From contig NZ_JADGIA010000001.1 in the NCBI RefSeq assembly GCF_019683635.1, positions 1 through 64,000 of the forward strand: DNA of 64,000 bases. The letters are read 5' to 3'. The notes below the pieces were generated by a model. The model was not told the origin of the DNA, made no database searches, and saw only the letters and a list, made by a program, of their open reading frames with translations. Below are positions 51,098-61,966 of this stretch, piece by piece. How positions within the stretch are numbered: position 1 is the first letter of the stretch; every line of letters begins with the position of its first letter. Source of the DNA: Thermogemmatispora sp. Its GTDB lineage: Bacteria; Chloroflexota; Ktedonobacteria; Ktedonobacterales; Ktedonobacteraceae. The position numbers and the translations under genes are program-made.

Positions 51098-52543
51098 TCA
51101 GGGCAGCTGGTCGATATAGACGGTCTTCCACTGTGTGAAGAACTCGCGTGCTGCTTTCCCCTGCTCACGAGAGCCGGATGAGCTATCTTTCATTCCGCCG
51201 AAGGGCACCTGGAACTCCAGGCCCGCCGACTCCTGATTGATCTTGACAACGCCAGCCTGAATCTCGGAGGCGAAGCGCAGCGCCAGCGAAAGGTTGTTAG
51301 TAAAGAGGCTGGCCGATAGGCCGAACGGCGTGGCGTTCGCCAGGGCCACCGCCTCCTCGAAAGAGGCGGCGGGCAGGAGGGCAGCCACAGGGCCGAAGAT
51401 CTCCTCCTGGGCGACATGGCTGCCCTGGTCGAGGTCGGTGACAATGCTGGGCCGCACATAGTAGCCCTCACCATTGATCGTAGTGGGCTCGCCGCCAGCC
51501 AGGAAACGCCCACCTTCGCGGCGCGCCAGCTGCAGATAGCCGCTTACCTTCTGCAGCTGATCCTCTGAGACCAGGGGACCGACGCGCGTGTCCGGCTCCA
51601 GCGGATCGCCAAGTTTCCAGCTTTGGGCCAGTGCGGCAAGACGCTCCTGAAACTCTGGCAGAATGGCCCGCTCCACAATCACGCGGCTGGTGGCCGTGCA
51701 CTTTTGTCCCGCACTCAGAAACGCGCCGCGCGCGACCTGTTCAACAGCGACGTCGAGGTTGGCGTCCGCCAGCACCACCGCCGGGTTCTTCCCGCCCATC
51801 TCCAGTTGGACTTTTTTGCCGTGCTCGATAGCCTTGTGCTGCAAGGCTCGACCGACGGCATTAGAGCCGGTGAAGGTGATAGCATCGATCTCTGGGTGAG
51901 TCACCAGGACATCACCCACCTCGGAGCCTTTGCCAAGAACCAGGTTGAGCACACCAGGTGGCAGGCCAGCATCGAGCAGGGCCTGGGCCAGGTGCACCGC
52001 CGTCAGTGGTACCAATTCGGCGGGCTTCCAAACCACGGTGTTGCCATAGGCCAGGGCTGGAGCGATCTTCCAGGCGGGAATGGCAATCGGGAAGTTCCAG
52101 GGCGTAATCACGCTGACCACCCCGACCGGCTCGCGGCGGGCATAGAGAAAGGTCACACGCGAGCTGCTCGGATAGGTCTCGCCATCTGGCTCCAGGGTCT
52201 GCCCCGCGTAGTAGCGCAAAATAGAGACCGCGCGCCTGGTTTCACCAATGGCCTCAGCCAGCGTCTTGCCCTCCTCGCGCGTCAGATCGCGCCCCACACT
52301 CTCGGCGCGCTCCTCCAGCAAATCGGCAGCCTTGCGCAGGATGTCGCCCCGCGCCGGCGCCGGCGTTGCCCGCCAGGCGGCAAAGGCCGAGCGCGCGGCC
52401 TGCACTGCCTCAGCCGCCAGCTCCGCCCCTGCCAGCGAGGTCCGCGCCACCACCTCGCTCGGGTGGGCCGGGTTAAGATCGTCGCTCAGGCGCACGCCAT
52501 CGCGCCAGACACCGCCGATATACGAGCGCAGTTCAACGGTCAT
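51098..52543 (-). CDS. aldehyde dehydrogenase family protein
   Basis: VSVITPWNFPIAIPAWKIAPALAYGNTVVWKPAE, VQLEMGGKNPAVVLADANLDVAVEQVARGAFLSAGQKCTATSRVIVE; start at MTVELRSYIGG. Confidence 0.95.
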   Translation of the reverse strand: MTVELRSYIGGVWRDGVRLSDDLNPAHPSEVVARTSLAGAELAAEAVQAARSAFAAWRATPAPARGDILRKAADLLEERAESVGRDLTREEGKTLAEAIGETRRAVSILRYYAGQTLEPDGETYPSSSRVTFLYARREPVGVVSVITPWNFPIAIPAWKIAPALAYGNTVVWKPAELVPLTAVHLAQALLDAGLPPGVLNLVLGKGSEVGDVLVTHPEIDAITFTGSNAVGRALQHKAIEHGKKVQLEMGGKNPAVVLADANLDVAVEQVARGAFLSAGQKCTATSRVIVERAILPEFQERLAALAQSWKLGDPLEPDTRVGPLVSEDQLQKVSGYLQLARREGGRFLAGGEPTTINGEGYYVRPSIVTDLDQGSHVAQEEIFGPVAALLPAASFEEAVALANATPFGLSASLFTNNLSLALRFASEIQAGVVKINQESAGLEFQVPFGGMKDSSSGSREQGKAAREFFTQWKTVYIDQLP

Positions 52544-52704
52544 AGAGAGTCCACTCCTTCCTCTGTCTCTGCTCAAGACAAGCACAGAACCATAGACCTG
52601 TTTAGGCAATAACACTGCCCTCTGGCCGCTGGGCGGCGATGGCCAGGGCCGGGACGGGGCCGGTGCCTCCATCGCCCACCTCACTGCCACGAGCTCCTGG
52701 AGGA

Positions 52705-53598
52705 TCAGCAGCACTGGCCTCCGCTCGCCGCTTTCAGGGCCAGTTTGCCACGCACCACCCGGTTGCGCAGCCTTCCAAGGCCAGTGATCGCAATGCTGAC
52801 CACATCACCGGCCTGCAAGCTAAATGGTCGCTCTGGCACCAGCGCGGTGCCGCTGCAGAGAAAGACGCCGGCGGGAAACTCATCCTCGCGGAAAAGATAG
52901 GCGACCAGCTCTTCCAGGCGGCGCCGCAGGTCAGCGGTCGAGCTGCGCCCCTGCCAGCAGAGCTGACCGTTGCGCTCAATGGTCAGCTCGATGCTCAAGG
53001 CGTAAGGGTCGGGGATCTCCCAGGCCGGGACGATGGCCGGGCCAAGGGCGCAGCTGCCGGCATAGACCTTGGCCTGGGGAAGATAGAGGGGGTTCTCGCC
53101 TTCGATGCTGCGGGAACTGACATCGTTGCCGATGGTGTAGCCGACAATCTCTCCGTGGGCATTGATGACGAGTGTGAGCTCCGGCTCGGGTACGTCCCAC
53201 TCGGAATCGGCGCGCACGGCGATGGCGGCCTCGGGTCCAGCTACCCGCCGCGGGTTGGCCTTGAAGAATAACTCGGGACGCGCTGCTGTGTAGACACGCG
53301 CATAGATGTCAGGCGTGGCGCTCTCCTCGCGCCTCGCCTCCTCGGAGCGCTTGTAAGTGACTCCCGCCGCCCAGACTTCGCTCTCTCCGTCGATCGGTGC
53401 GAGCCAGGGCGGCCTGGCCTCTACTGGCTCAGCGCGCGCAGCTACCGCGCTCAGGAGGGCGCGCAGCTCGGTGGTGCGTAGGACCCAGAGGTCAGAGAGA
53501 CGCTGCCCGGCATCGGGGAAGGCCCGCACTGCGCCCTCGTCAGTGAGCAGCCCCACGCGCTCGCGACCGTCCGCGGCGCGGTAACGAATGATCTGCAT
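52705..53598 (-). CDS. fumarylacetoacetate hydrolase family protein
   Basis: [98 protein letters not shown]. Confidence 0.93.
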   Translation of the reverse strand: MQIIRYRAADGRERVGLLTDEGAVRAFPDAGQRLSDLWVLRTTELRALLSAVAARAEPVEARPPWLAPIDGESEVWAAGVTYKRSEEARREESATPDIYARVYTAARPELFFKANPRRVAGPEAAIAVRADSEWDVPEPELTLVINAHGEIVGYTIGNDVSSRSIEGENPLYLPQAKVYAGSCALGPAIVPAWEIPDPYALSIELTIERNGQLCWQGRSSTADLRRRLEELVAYLFREDEFPAGVFLCSGTALVPERPFSLQAGDVVSIAITGLGRLRNRVVRGKLALKAASGGQCC

Positions 53599-54012
53599 GG
53601 CTATGCTCCTTGTCCTTGCCCGTGGTAGCGATGCGGAAGCTTCAATAAAAGTGCATCTTCTAAGCATATAGCCCCCGTGAGCCAGCCTGTCAACCTCTGC
53701 CGGTCAGCAAATTCGCCCGCGCCTCTGACGCTGAACCCCTGTTACTGAAGAATGGCTTGCTCGTCATTATCAATGCATATTTATAAAGTACATTATTGTT
53801 CAGCTGCCGGTTGAACAGAGATGAGTGCGCTACGCCGCCAGACCCTTGTTCGTGCCGCCAGCCGGCCAGAAAGCGCTCTGAGAAGCGACCGGGCTGGCGT
53901 CAGAGAGATCAAAGCAAGAGAGCGTAGCGCCACTGCGGGCGGGCCGGACTTGCTCACAGACGGCGCGATAATCTACTGAGTGTGCACTGGTTGGGGAAGA
54001 GGACAGTACGTG

Positions 54013-54861
54013 ATGGATCGCACCCATGCTGGGGAACAACTCTCATACAGTATTCCAGAGCCGGAGGAGCTGCAGCATCTGTATCACGCACAACATGGTC
54101 TCTTGCCACCGGAGATCGATGTCAGGCGTCTCAAGCGGGTCCTGCACTTGAGCTACGGTGATCTGGCCTGGGCACCGGCGCTTGCGCGTGCCCATCCGTC
54201 CATCAGTGTTGTGGCCCTCTTTGCCAGTCCCCAGGCCCTGGCCGCTTGCTGGCAACGGCTTGATCTGGCTACTCTGCGACGGCTGAGCATTGCTGAGATT
54301 GATCTCAGCGGAACCATTCCCTTCACCGCCGGCTTCTTTGATCTGGTGCATCTCTTCCTGATGGAGCCGCTGCTGCGTCCTGCGGCCTGGCCAGACTTAT
54401 TACACGAGTGTCGGCGCGTGTTGCGCCCCCGTGGCCAGATCAACCTGGTCGCCTTTCTTGTCGGCCCCTCTTCCAGCGCCGCCTACCAGTCTCTCCGCTC
54501 CCTGGTTGCTGCCGCCTGGCAAGCGCTGGGCTACAGTTTTGCCAGCGTTGGGGAAGGGGGGGGCGGCCTGTTCGTCGACTGCGGCGTTCACCTGTGCCAT
54601 CTCCTGCGGCAGCAAGGATTTGGGCAGGTGCGCTATCGGCTCTATCCTGTAGATCTGGGCGGCTGGAACAATCCTGCGGGCCGGGCCTGCTCTCGGCGCC
54701 TGCTTCAAGATCTGGCCCTGCAAAAGGCCCTCGTCCTGGCGCAGGGTGGCTGTGACGAAGTCACTTATGCCACACTCCTCACCGAGGCGGAGCGCGATCT
54801 TGACGCCGAAGCCTTCTGTGCCTCTGGCGCCCTCATCTCGGTGACAGCGCGAAAGCGATAG
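54013..54861 (+). CDS. methyltransferase-fold protein with degenerate SAM-binding motif
   Basis: paralog of the next gene; motif I reads VLHLSYGDLAWAPALARAHP; LLHECRRVLRPRGQINLVAF retained. Confidence 0.75.
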   Translation: MDRTHAGEQLSYSIPEPEELQHLYHAQHGLLPPEIDVRRLKRVLHLSYGDLAWAPALARAHPSISVVALFASPQALAACWQRLDLATLRRLSIAEIDLSGTIPFTAGFFDLVHLFLMEPLLRPAAWPDLLHECRRVLRPRGQINLVAFLVGPSSSAAYQSLRSLVAAAWQALGYSFASVGEGGGGLFVDCGVHLCHLLRQQGFGQVRYRLYPVDLGGWNNPAGRACSRRLLQDLALQKALVLAQGGCDEVTYATLLTEAERDLDAEAFCASGALISVTARKR

Positions 54862-54868
54862 AGCTGTC

Positions 54869-55840
54869 ATGAGCCAGTCATTTATGGACAAAGGCCAGTC
54901 AAGTGGCCTCCAAGAGCGGCAGACGCAGCAGAGCGGGAGCAGACGCCGGCGACCATCCGCTCCCGCCGTTCCTGCCGATCTTCCTTTGGAAGTGTACGAA
55001 GAAAGCATTCGTCATCGCTATCTGCTTCAAATGCAAGGTGGGCGTCTCTTTCCCGAGAGTATTGATATCGAGGGCGTAGAGCGCGTCCTTGACCTGGGCT
55101 GTGGCAGCGGTGAGTGGGTCTTTGCCCTGGCCCGGCGCTATCCGCGGCTCTTCATCTGTGGGGTTGATCTCGATCGGCGCCAGCTGCAGCGGGCTCAGGC
55201 CCGGCGCAACCGTGCTGGCCTAAGCCAGCTTGAATTTCGTCAGCTAGACTTCACCCGTCCCTTTCCTCTGGCCGAAAGCTCCTTTGACTTCCTGCACATG
55301 CGCGCCTGCGCCCGCTTCATGACCGCCAGGGCCTGGCCGGCCCTCCTGGCTGAATGCCAGCGCGTCCTGCGCCCCCGCGGTTGGCTCACCCTGGTCGAGA
55401 TCGAACTCTGCGACAGTAGCAGTAGCGCTTTCCTCAAGCTGCGCAGACTTCTCAACCGCTGCTGGTACCGGCTTGGCCATGCCCTGGACGAGAGCGGACT
55501 CAGCTTCGGCGTCGCCAGCCGCCTCTATGGCATGCTCCTCGCGGCGGGCCTGGAGGAGGTAGCCTACGATGTCCATATCGCTGACCTGGGGTGGCAGTCA
55601 GCTACAATACAGGACGGAGAGGCCGGAAACGCCGATCCCGCTGGAACGATCACCGCTCTTTTCCTGCGGCAATGCCTGACCGAAGTACGTCTGGCGGCTC
55701 CGCTGATCATCCAACAGGGACTGATCAGCCCGCCAGAGCTGGCGGCCCTGCTTGAGCAGGCTGAGCGTGAGCTGCAGGCCCCCGACCTCTGCGGCTGGGG
55801 CGTCATCATCTCGGCCTATGGCAGGCGTCAGGCGGAGTAA
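54869..55840 (+). CDS. class I SAM-dependent methyltransferase
   Basis: VLDLGCGSGEWVFALARRYPRLFICGVDLD, RQLDFTRPFPLAESSFDFLHMR, LLAECQRVLRPRGWLTLVEIE. Confidence 0.93.
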   Translation: MSQSFMDKGQSSGLQERQTQQSGSRRRRPSAPAVPADLPLEVYEESIRHRYLLQMQGGRLFPESIDIEGVERVLDLGCGSGEWVFALARRYPRLFICGVDLDRRQLQRAQARRNRAGLSQLEFRQLDFTRPFPLAESSFDFLHMRACARFMTARAWPALLAECQRVLRPRGWLTLVEIELCDSSSSAFLKLRRLLNRCWYRLGHALDESGLSFGVASRLYGMLLAAGLEEVAYDVHIADLGWQSATIQDGEAGNADPAGTITALFLRQCLTEVRLAAPLIIQQGLISPPELAALLEQAERELQAPDLCGWGVIISAYGRRQAE

Positions 55841-55926
55841 ATCCTATAGCAAGGAAGAGCAAGCCAGCGAAACGACAGGGAGCAACAGGGAAGGAAGATG
55901 GCAGAGTCGGGCGCTGCAGACTGGGG

Positions 55927-58119
55927 CTACGCGCCCGAAGGCAGCGCACTAATTGTCGGGCCAGCCTCATCGCCATCGTCCTCCTCCAGCAGAGGATGGC
56001 GCAGAAACCAGGCCTGACAATCCAGCGGCGGCTCCCCCGGCTGTGGGCGAATCCGGGCGTAGGTCCCATCCGGCAGCAGCTCACGGGCATTGACCGTATC
56101 GGCCAGCAGTATCTCCAGCACCCGCTCACGAATGGCCTGGCGCAGGCGGGGATCTTCGATGGGAAACAGCGTCTCTACCCGATTATTCAAATTGCGCTGC
56201 ATCATATCGGCACTGCCGAGAAACAACTCCTCGGTACCGCCATTGTAGAAGTAAAAGATCCGACTGTGCTCCAGAAAGCGGCCTACAATGCTGCGCACGC
56301 GAATATTCTCGCTTATCCCCGGGATGCCGGGTCGCAGACAGCAGATACCGCGCACGATCAGCTCTACCTGCACCCCGGCCTGAGAAGCCTCATAGAGCTT
56401 ATAAATGATCTCCGGGTCGACCAGGGCATTCAACTTAAAGATCAGCAAGCCATAGCCGTACTCGCGCCGCAGACGAATCTCCCGCTCAATGCGCTCCAGA
56501 ATGCCGCGGCGCAGGCTAACAGGGGCCACCAGCAACTTACGGTAGGCATTCAGGCGCGAATAGCCCGTCAACGAATTGAAGAGATCCGAGATATCGGCCC
56601 CAATCACCGGGTCGCAAGTCAGCAAGCAGAAATCCTCGTAAGTACGGGCCGTCAGGGCGTTATAGTTTCCCGTGCTCAGATGAACATAGCGGCGCAGACC
56701 ATCGGGTTCGCGGCGCACCACCAGCGCCACCTTCGCATGCGTCTTCAAACCGATCAAACCATAGACCACATGAACGCCGGCCCGCTCCAGCGCCCGCGCC
56801 CACTCAATATTATTCTCCTCATCGAAGCGCGCCTTCAGCTCCACCAGCGTGGCCACCTGCTTCCCATGCTCAACCGCCTCCAGCAAAGCATGCACCACAG
56901 GCGAATTCGTTCCCACGCGATAGAGCGTCTGCTTAATGGCCAATACCTGGGGATCAGTGGCCGCAGCGCGAATAAAGTCCACCACTACTTCGAAGCTATC
57001 GTAGGGGCGATGCAGCAGCAGATCCTGCTCACGGATTGCCGCAAAAAGGTCGCCGCAATACTTCGAGAGCAAGCGAGGCACACGCGGAGTAAATGGTGGA
57101 TCTTTCAGATCGGGGCGATTGAGTGCATGCAACTCCATCAGATCGCCCATGCCGAGCGGGCCATCGATCACCGTGAGATCTGAGGCATCGATCTCCAGAT
57201 TATCGAGCAACAGGCTGCGGATGCGCGGCGGCATCGACGGATTGACCGCCAGATCGACCACTGACCCGAAGCGGCGCTCGCGGACGCTCTTCTCCACATC
57301 CTCTAACAAATCCGAAGCCTCGTCCTCCTGCAACTCGATATCGGCATCGCGCAAGACACGGAACGGGTACGACTCCCAGACATCGATGCCGGGGAAGAGG
57401 CGGCTCAAGTGAGCGGCAATGACCTGCTCGATCCAGACAAAGGCCACCGGTTGCACACCTGAAGCCGTCCGGGCGTGCAGCGGCAACGGCACCTGAATAA
57501 AGCGAGGGAGGCGCGGAGGGACCTTTACACGCGCGAACCGCTCGCCGTGAACGGCATCGTTAATGACCACGGCCAGATTCAGACTGCGGTTCGAGATATG
57601 GGGGAAAGGATGGCCGGGATCGACCGCCAGCGGAGTCAGCACCGGAAAGATCTCGTACTCGAAATACTCGGCCAGGGCGGCGCGCTGCTCCTCGTCGAGC
57701 TGCTCATAATCAAGAATATAGATATGCTGCTCTGCCAGACGTGGCAGCAGCTCCTGACGCCAGTAGCGACGCACCTCCTGCACCAGAGGGGCCAGACGCC
57801 GACGCACCTCGCGCAGCTGCTCCTCAGCGCTCAGCCCGTCGGGACTGGGAGTCGTCGCGCGGGCGGCCACCTTCTCCTTCAGCCCTGCCACACGGATCAT
57901 CATGAACTCATCGAGGTTCGTATCGAAAATAGACAAAAACTTGACCCGCTCCAGCAGAGGATGGCGACTATCCTGGGCCTCCTCAAAGACGCGACGATTA
58001 AACTCGATCCAGCTCAACTCGCGATTGATATAGAGATCGGGTCGTTCCAGGTCCATCGAGGACGAGGTAGATGGGGAATGCGGCGGCTGCTCCATGCTCT
58101 CTTCAGCTGACCTCTGCAC
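55927..58119 (-). CDS. ppk1: polyphosphate kinase 1
   Basis: PDLYINRELSWIEFNRRVFEEAQDSRHPLLERVKFLSIFDTNLDEFMMIRVAGLKE; VATLVELKARFDEENNIEWARALERAGVHVVYGLIGLKTHAKVALVVRRE. Confidence 0.97.
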   Translation of the reverse strand: MQRSAEESMEQPPHSPSTSSSMDLERPDLYINRELSWIEFNRRVFEEAQDSRHPLLERVKFLSIFDTNLDEFMMIRVAGLKEKVAARATTPSPDGLSAEEQLREVRRRLAPLVQEVRRYWRQELLPRLAEQHIYILDYEQLDEEQRAALAEYFEYEIFPVLTPLAVDPGHPFPHISNRSLNLAVVINDAVHGERFARVKVPPRLPRFIQVPLPLHARTASGVQPVAFVWIEQVIAAHLSRLFPGIDVWESYPFRVLRDADIELQEDEASDLLEDVEKSVRERRFGSVVDLAVNPSMPPRIRSLLLDNLEIDASDLTVIDGPLGMGDLMELHALNRPDLKDPPFTPRVPRLLSKYCGDLFAAIREQDLLLHRPYDSFEVVVDFIRAAATDPQVLAIKQTLYRVGTNSPVVHALLEAVEHGKQVATLVELKARFDEENNIEWARALERAGVHVVYGLIGLKTHAKVALVVRREPDGLRRYVHLSTGNYNALTARTYEDFCLLTCDPVIGADISDLFNSLTGYSRLNAYRKLLVAPVSLRRGILERIEREIRLRREYGYGLLIFKLNALVDPEIIYKLYEASQAGVQVELIVRGICCLRPGIPGISENIRVRSIVGRFLEHSRIFYFYNGGTEELFLGSADMMQRNLNNRVETLFPIEDPRLRQAIRERVLEILLADTVNARELLPDGTYARIRPQPGEPPLDCQAWFLRHPLLEEDDGDEAGPTISALPSGA

Positions 58120-58407
58120 CTTAGCCTGGCAGGCGTCTCTTTAGCTTTATGATAGCACGCATTGTCCAGCGAGAGAGCAAGACCCTGGCGTGCCACAGCC
58201 CTCATACACACATCTGCCCTGACTCACCCAGCGCTCCCCCTCTTTGGCCGGAGAGAGTGCTCACCTTGACACTGATAGCCCCCCTGATGTATCATCACTC
58301 AGGTGAGAGCGTTTCATCCCCTTACCAGACAGCAGGGGTGTGGGAGCGAGGAGCTGCACCCCTGAAGCACGACGGCTGGCAGTGTGGAAACGCTGCAAGG
58401 CCAACAT

Positions 58408-58492
58408 GGGCGGTTGCTGAAACTGGTAGACAGGACGGACTTAGGATCCGTTGGTGCAAACCGTGAGAGTTCGAGTCTCTCACCGCCCACCA
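58408..58492 (+). tRNA. tRNA-Leu (anticodon UAG), CCA encoded
   Basis: GGGCGGT acceptor pairs with ACCGCCC; anticodon arm ACGGA-CTTAGGA-TCCGT; T arm GAGAG-TTCGAGT-CTCTC; variable arm; ends ACCA. Confidence 0.95.
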
Positions 58493-59138
58493 TCGCAAAG
58501 GTCCCGGAGTCACCTGCAGCGGGGGTGGCTCCTTCCATTCGCCAGCGGAGCGGAGCGCCTGCTCGCGGTGGCACGGACAGGACAAGGCAAAGCAAGCAAA
58601 CGGCATGAGGGCTGGCGGGTACGCAAGCTTTATCTCAGGCCCGAAGGCGGGGGAGAGGGAACTCTCTCAGTAGAGGCCGGGTGGCTGATCAGCGAGCTTG
58701 CCTACTCAGCAGGCCCGCGCAAGATAACAAGCTACCATCAGGCTCCCCTGAGCGCCACTTCCCGCTGCGGTTCCCGTTTTGTCGTCCTGGCGGGTGAAGA
58801 AGCGAAGCAGACTGCATTCCAGGTGGCCGATGGGGCGGAGGTTGTCGGAAAGAAGAGGGTGCAGGTTGGCCAGAGAAGACAGCTCGCCGAAGCTTGAGAA
58901 GCGAGCGCGTCGAGCAAGTAGCCTGCTCAGCGACTCGATGGGTGCAGACTGAGGAGTGGCATAGCGGGATAGTCCCGCGCCGATCGCTGTAAGACCAGAT
59001 TTGTCTGTCGCGCCTTGTTCTGTTGTGCCCTGTGTCGTCACATCAGATCACACCGCTCAGCCAGTCAGAGGGACAGACAGGCAGGCGACATGCCAGGCGG
59101 CACGTACGTACGATGATGATGCTTGTGTTGGAGGAACA

Positions 59139-60614
59139 GTGAAGGTCACAGTTGAGAAATTACCGACCAGCGAAGCCATCCTCGATGTAGATCTCACCTG
59201 GGAAGAGGTGGAGAAGGCTTCGGATAAGGCTTATCGTAAGCTGGTGCAGCAGGTTGATATTCAAGGGTTTCGTCGGGGCAAAGCTCCCCGCTCCTTGCTT
59301 GAGCGCAAATTGGGCAAGGAGTACATTTATCAGGAAGGTCTTGACGACCTGATCAGCGAGGCCTACCGCCAGGCGCTCACGGAGCACCAACTTACCCCGC
59401 TCGCGCAGCCGGAGCTGGATGCGCCCATGTTTGAGATGGGGCAGCCTTACCATTTCCGCCTGAAGGTTCCCATCCTGACCCCCGTGGAGTTGGGTGACTA
59501 CCGCTCGTTGCACTTTGAGGATGAAGAGGTGATGGTGACGTCGGAGGAGGTTGAGCGGGAACTGGAGGCGCTGCGCAACCAGTATGCCAGCTGGCAGAAG
59601 GTCGAACGCCCTGCCCAGATTGGGGACCGCGTCACGGTCGATCTCAAGCTGACGGTCGAGGGGCGCACCATTTCCGACTACAAGGAGAATCCCTTCGAGC
59701 TGACCGAGAATCGGCCCGGTCTCTTCGCCGGCATGGATGAGCAAATTGTTGGAATGCAGGTCGGCGAGAGCAAGAGCTTCACTCTGACCATCCCCTCCGA
59801 CTATGGCAATGAGGAGCTGGCCGGCAAGGAGGCCCACTATGAGCTGACTCTCCGTCAGGTCGAGGAGAAGGTGCTGCCCGAGTTGGACGACGCCTTCGCC
59901 GCGCGCGTTGGCCAGTACGAAACCCTGGAGGACCTGCGCAAGGTCATCAGCGATGCTATCCAGGATCGCAAAGAGCGGCAGAAGCGCCAGGAGCTGCGCG
60001 ATAAGGTGCTGGAGGCCGTTGTGGCTCAGTCCAACATTGTCCTCCATCCGGTTCTGGTCAAGGAGGAGGTTGAGGACATGTTGCACGAGCTGTCCCATAT
60101 GTTGGAGAGACAGCGCATGTCGCTCGATCAGTATCTCCTGCTGATGCGCAAGAGCCGCGAGGAGTACATGAAGGAGCTGGAGCCGGATGCGGAGAGACGC
60201 GTCAAGCAGCAGCTGGTCCTGGATGAGGTTGCCAGGCGGGAGGGAATCGAGGTTACGCCGGAAGAAGTGGAGGGCGTTTTCCGCATGTATGCCCAGGCGG
60301 GGCAGCCGCTGCAGCGCAGCGAGGCCCAGGTGCGGGCGCTGATCATCACGCTGCGGCGCGAAAAAGCGCTTTCGCGCCTGGTGGAGCTGGCGACACGTCC
60401 GGCGGAGGAGACGGAGCAGCAGCAAGGTGGGGAGAGTGGAGAGCAACCGCAGCAGCCAGAGGAGACGCAGCAGAGTGAGGCCACTGCAGCTCAGGCAGAG
60501 GCTACCGGGCCGGAGCCGGAGGCCGGGCAGACCGATGAGGCGACGTCTTCCTCTCCTGCTACAATAGTAGTAGAAGACGCGGGGGCGCCGGCTGACTCCG
60601 GAGGCCAGCAGTAA
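59139..60614 (+). CDS. tig: trigger factor
   Basis: GTG start: VKVTVEKLPTSEAILDVDLTWEEVEKASDKAYRKLVQQVDIQGFRRGKAPRSLLERKLG; FKBP-like domain QIGDRVTVDLKLTVEG. Confidence 0.96.
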   Translation: MKVTVEKLPTSEAILDVDLTWEEVEKASDKAYRKLVQQVDIQGFRRGKAPRSLLERKLGKEYIYQEGLDDLISEAYRQALTEHQLTPLAQPELDAPMFEMGQPYHFRLKVPILTPVELGDYRSLHFEDEEVMVTSEEVERELEALRNQYASWQKVERPAQIGDRVTVDLKLTVEGRTISDYKENPFELTENRPGLFAGMDEQIVGMQVGESKSFTLTIPSDYGNEELAGKEAHYELTLRQVEEKVLPELDDAFAARVGQYETLEDLRKVISDAIQDRKERQKRQELRDKVLEAVVAQSNIVLHPVLVKEEVEDMLHELSHMLERQRMSLDQYLLLMRKSREEYMKELEPDAERRVKQQLVLDEVARREGIEVTPEEVEGVFRMYAQAGQPLQRSEAQVRALIITLRREKALSRLVELATRPAEETEQQQGGESGEQPQQPEETQQSEATAAQAEATGPEPEAGQTDEATSSSPATIVVEDAGAPADSGGQQ

Positions 60615-60665
60615 GACTCCAGCCAAGACTCAAGCGTCGTAATTGAGGGAAAGGTAACAACGGAC

Positions 60666-61946
60666 GTGGCAAACTCTAAGAATATTCGTACAACCTATCG
60701 CTGCTCTTTTTGCGGCAAGAGCCAGGATCAGGTTCAGCGGCTGATTGCCGGCCCGTCAGGGGTCTATATCTGCGACGAATGCATTGACCTGTGCCGGGAG
60801 ATCATCGAGGAGGAGCAGGCCACCTTTAGCAAGCCGCGTCTTCAGACCGGGAAAATCCCTACCCCGAAGAAGATCTATGAGCAATTGAGCCAGTATGTGA
60901 TCGGGCAGGAGCGGGCCAAGAAGACGCTGGCGGTGGCCGTCTACAACCACTATAAGCGCATTAGCGTGGGGATGCAGATCGATGACGTGGAGCTGGGAAA
61001 GAGCAATATTCTGCTCATCGGCCCCACCGGCTGCGGTAAAACCCTGCTGGCGCAGACGCTGGCCAAAATCCTCGATGTGCCCTTCTGCATCGCCGATGCC
61101 ACGGCCCTCACAGAGGCTGGCTACGTGGGCGAGGATGTGGAGAACATTCTGCTGCGCCTGATCCAGGCTGCCGATTTCGATGTAGCGCGGGCCGAACGCG
61201 GTATCGTCTACATTGATGAGATCGACAAGATTGCCCGCAAGTCTGACAATCCCTCGATCACGCGCGATGTCTCCGGCGAAGGTGTGCAGCAGGCCCTCCT
61301 GAAGATCATCGAGGGCACCATCGCTAATGTGCCCCCCCAGGGTGGCCGTAAGCACCCCCATCAGGACTTTATTCAGATCAATACGTCGAATATTCTCTTT
61401 ATCTGCGGCGGCGCCTTCGAGGGCCTCGACAAGATCGTCGAGCAGCGCCTGGGCAGCAACCGCACCATTGGCTTCAAGAAAACGGTGGCCGAGTCTGAGC
61501 AGCGCGCTCAGGAGTCCGTGCTCGCCCAGGTCATTCCAGAAGACCTGCTCAAGTACGGGCTGATCCCAGAGTTTATCGGACGCCTCCCCGTGGTGGTGGC
61601 CCTCGATAACCTGGATAAGGAGGCCCTGATCCGCATCCTGACAGAGCCGAAGAATGCGATTGTAAAGCAGTATCAGAAGATCTTCCAGCTCGATCGCGTC
61701 GAGTTGGTCTTTACTCCCGATGCGCTCGAAGCTGCCGCGGAGTGCGCGCTTAAGCGCAAAACCGGTGCGCGTGGCCTGCGCAGCATCATCGAGGATGTAC
61801 TCCTTGATGTGATGTACGAGATCCCTTCGCGCGCCGATGTCAAAAAGGTGATCATTAACGGCGATGTTATTGCCCAGCGGCATAAACCGCTGCTTGTGAC
61901 ACGCAGCGAGCGCTCTGCGGCCTATTCCGAGGATGAGTCTGCATAA
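60666..61946 (+). CDS. clpX: ATP-dependent Clp protease ATP-binding subunit ClpX
   Basis: [84 protein letters not shown]. Confidence 0.98.
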   Translation: MANSKNIRTTYRCSFCGKSQDQVQRLIAGPSGVYICDECIDLCREIIEEEQATFSKPRLQTGKIPTPKKIYEQLSQYVIGQERAKKTLAVAVYNHYKRISVGMQIDDVELGKSNILLIGPTGCGKTLLAQTLAKILDVPFCIADATALTEAGYVGEDVENILLRLIQAADFDVARAERGIVYIDEIDKIARKSDNPSITRDVSGEGVQQALLKIIEGTIANVPPQGGRKHPHQDFIQINTSNILFICGGAFEGLDKIVEQRLGSNRTIGFKKTVAESEQRAQESVLAQVIPEDLLKYGLIPEFIGRLPVVVALDNLDKEALIRILTEPKNAIVKQYQKIFQLDRVELVFTPDALEAAAECALKRKTGARGLRSIIEDVLLDVMYEIPSRADVKKVIINGDVIAQRHKPLLVTRSERSAAYSEDESA

Positions 61947-61966
61947 CGCAGACTCATCTGTTTTTC
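61932..61966 (+). terminator. intrinsic terminator overlapping the clpX stop codon
   Basis: GATGAGTCTGC-ataac-GCAGACTCATC then TGTTTTTCT; TAA stop lies in the loop. Confidence 0.8.

Noticed and set aside
51623-52612. 329-aa plus-strand ORF
   Set aside because: Antisense shadow of the aldehyde dehydrogenase gene.
55996-57183. 395-aa plus-strand ORF
   Set aside because: Antisense shadow of ppk1.
58408-58492. tRNA-Leu as a mobile-element integration site
   Set aside because: No integrase, no repeated tRNA 3' end and no foreign genes nearby.
59160-60626. 488-aa minus-strand ORF
   Set aside because: Antisense shadow of the trigger factor gene; Leu-rich composition, no domain.
60756-61883. 375-aa minus-strand ORF
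   Set aside because: Antisense shadow of clpX.
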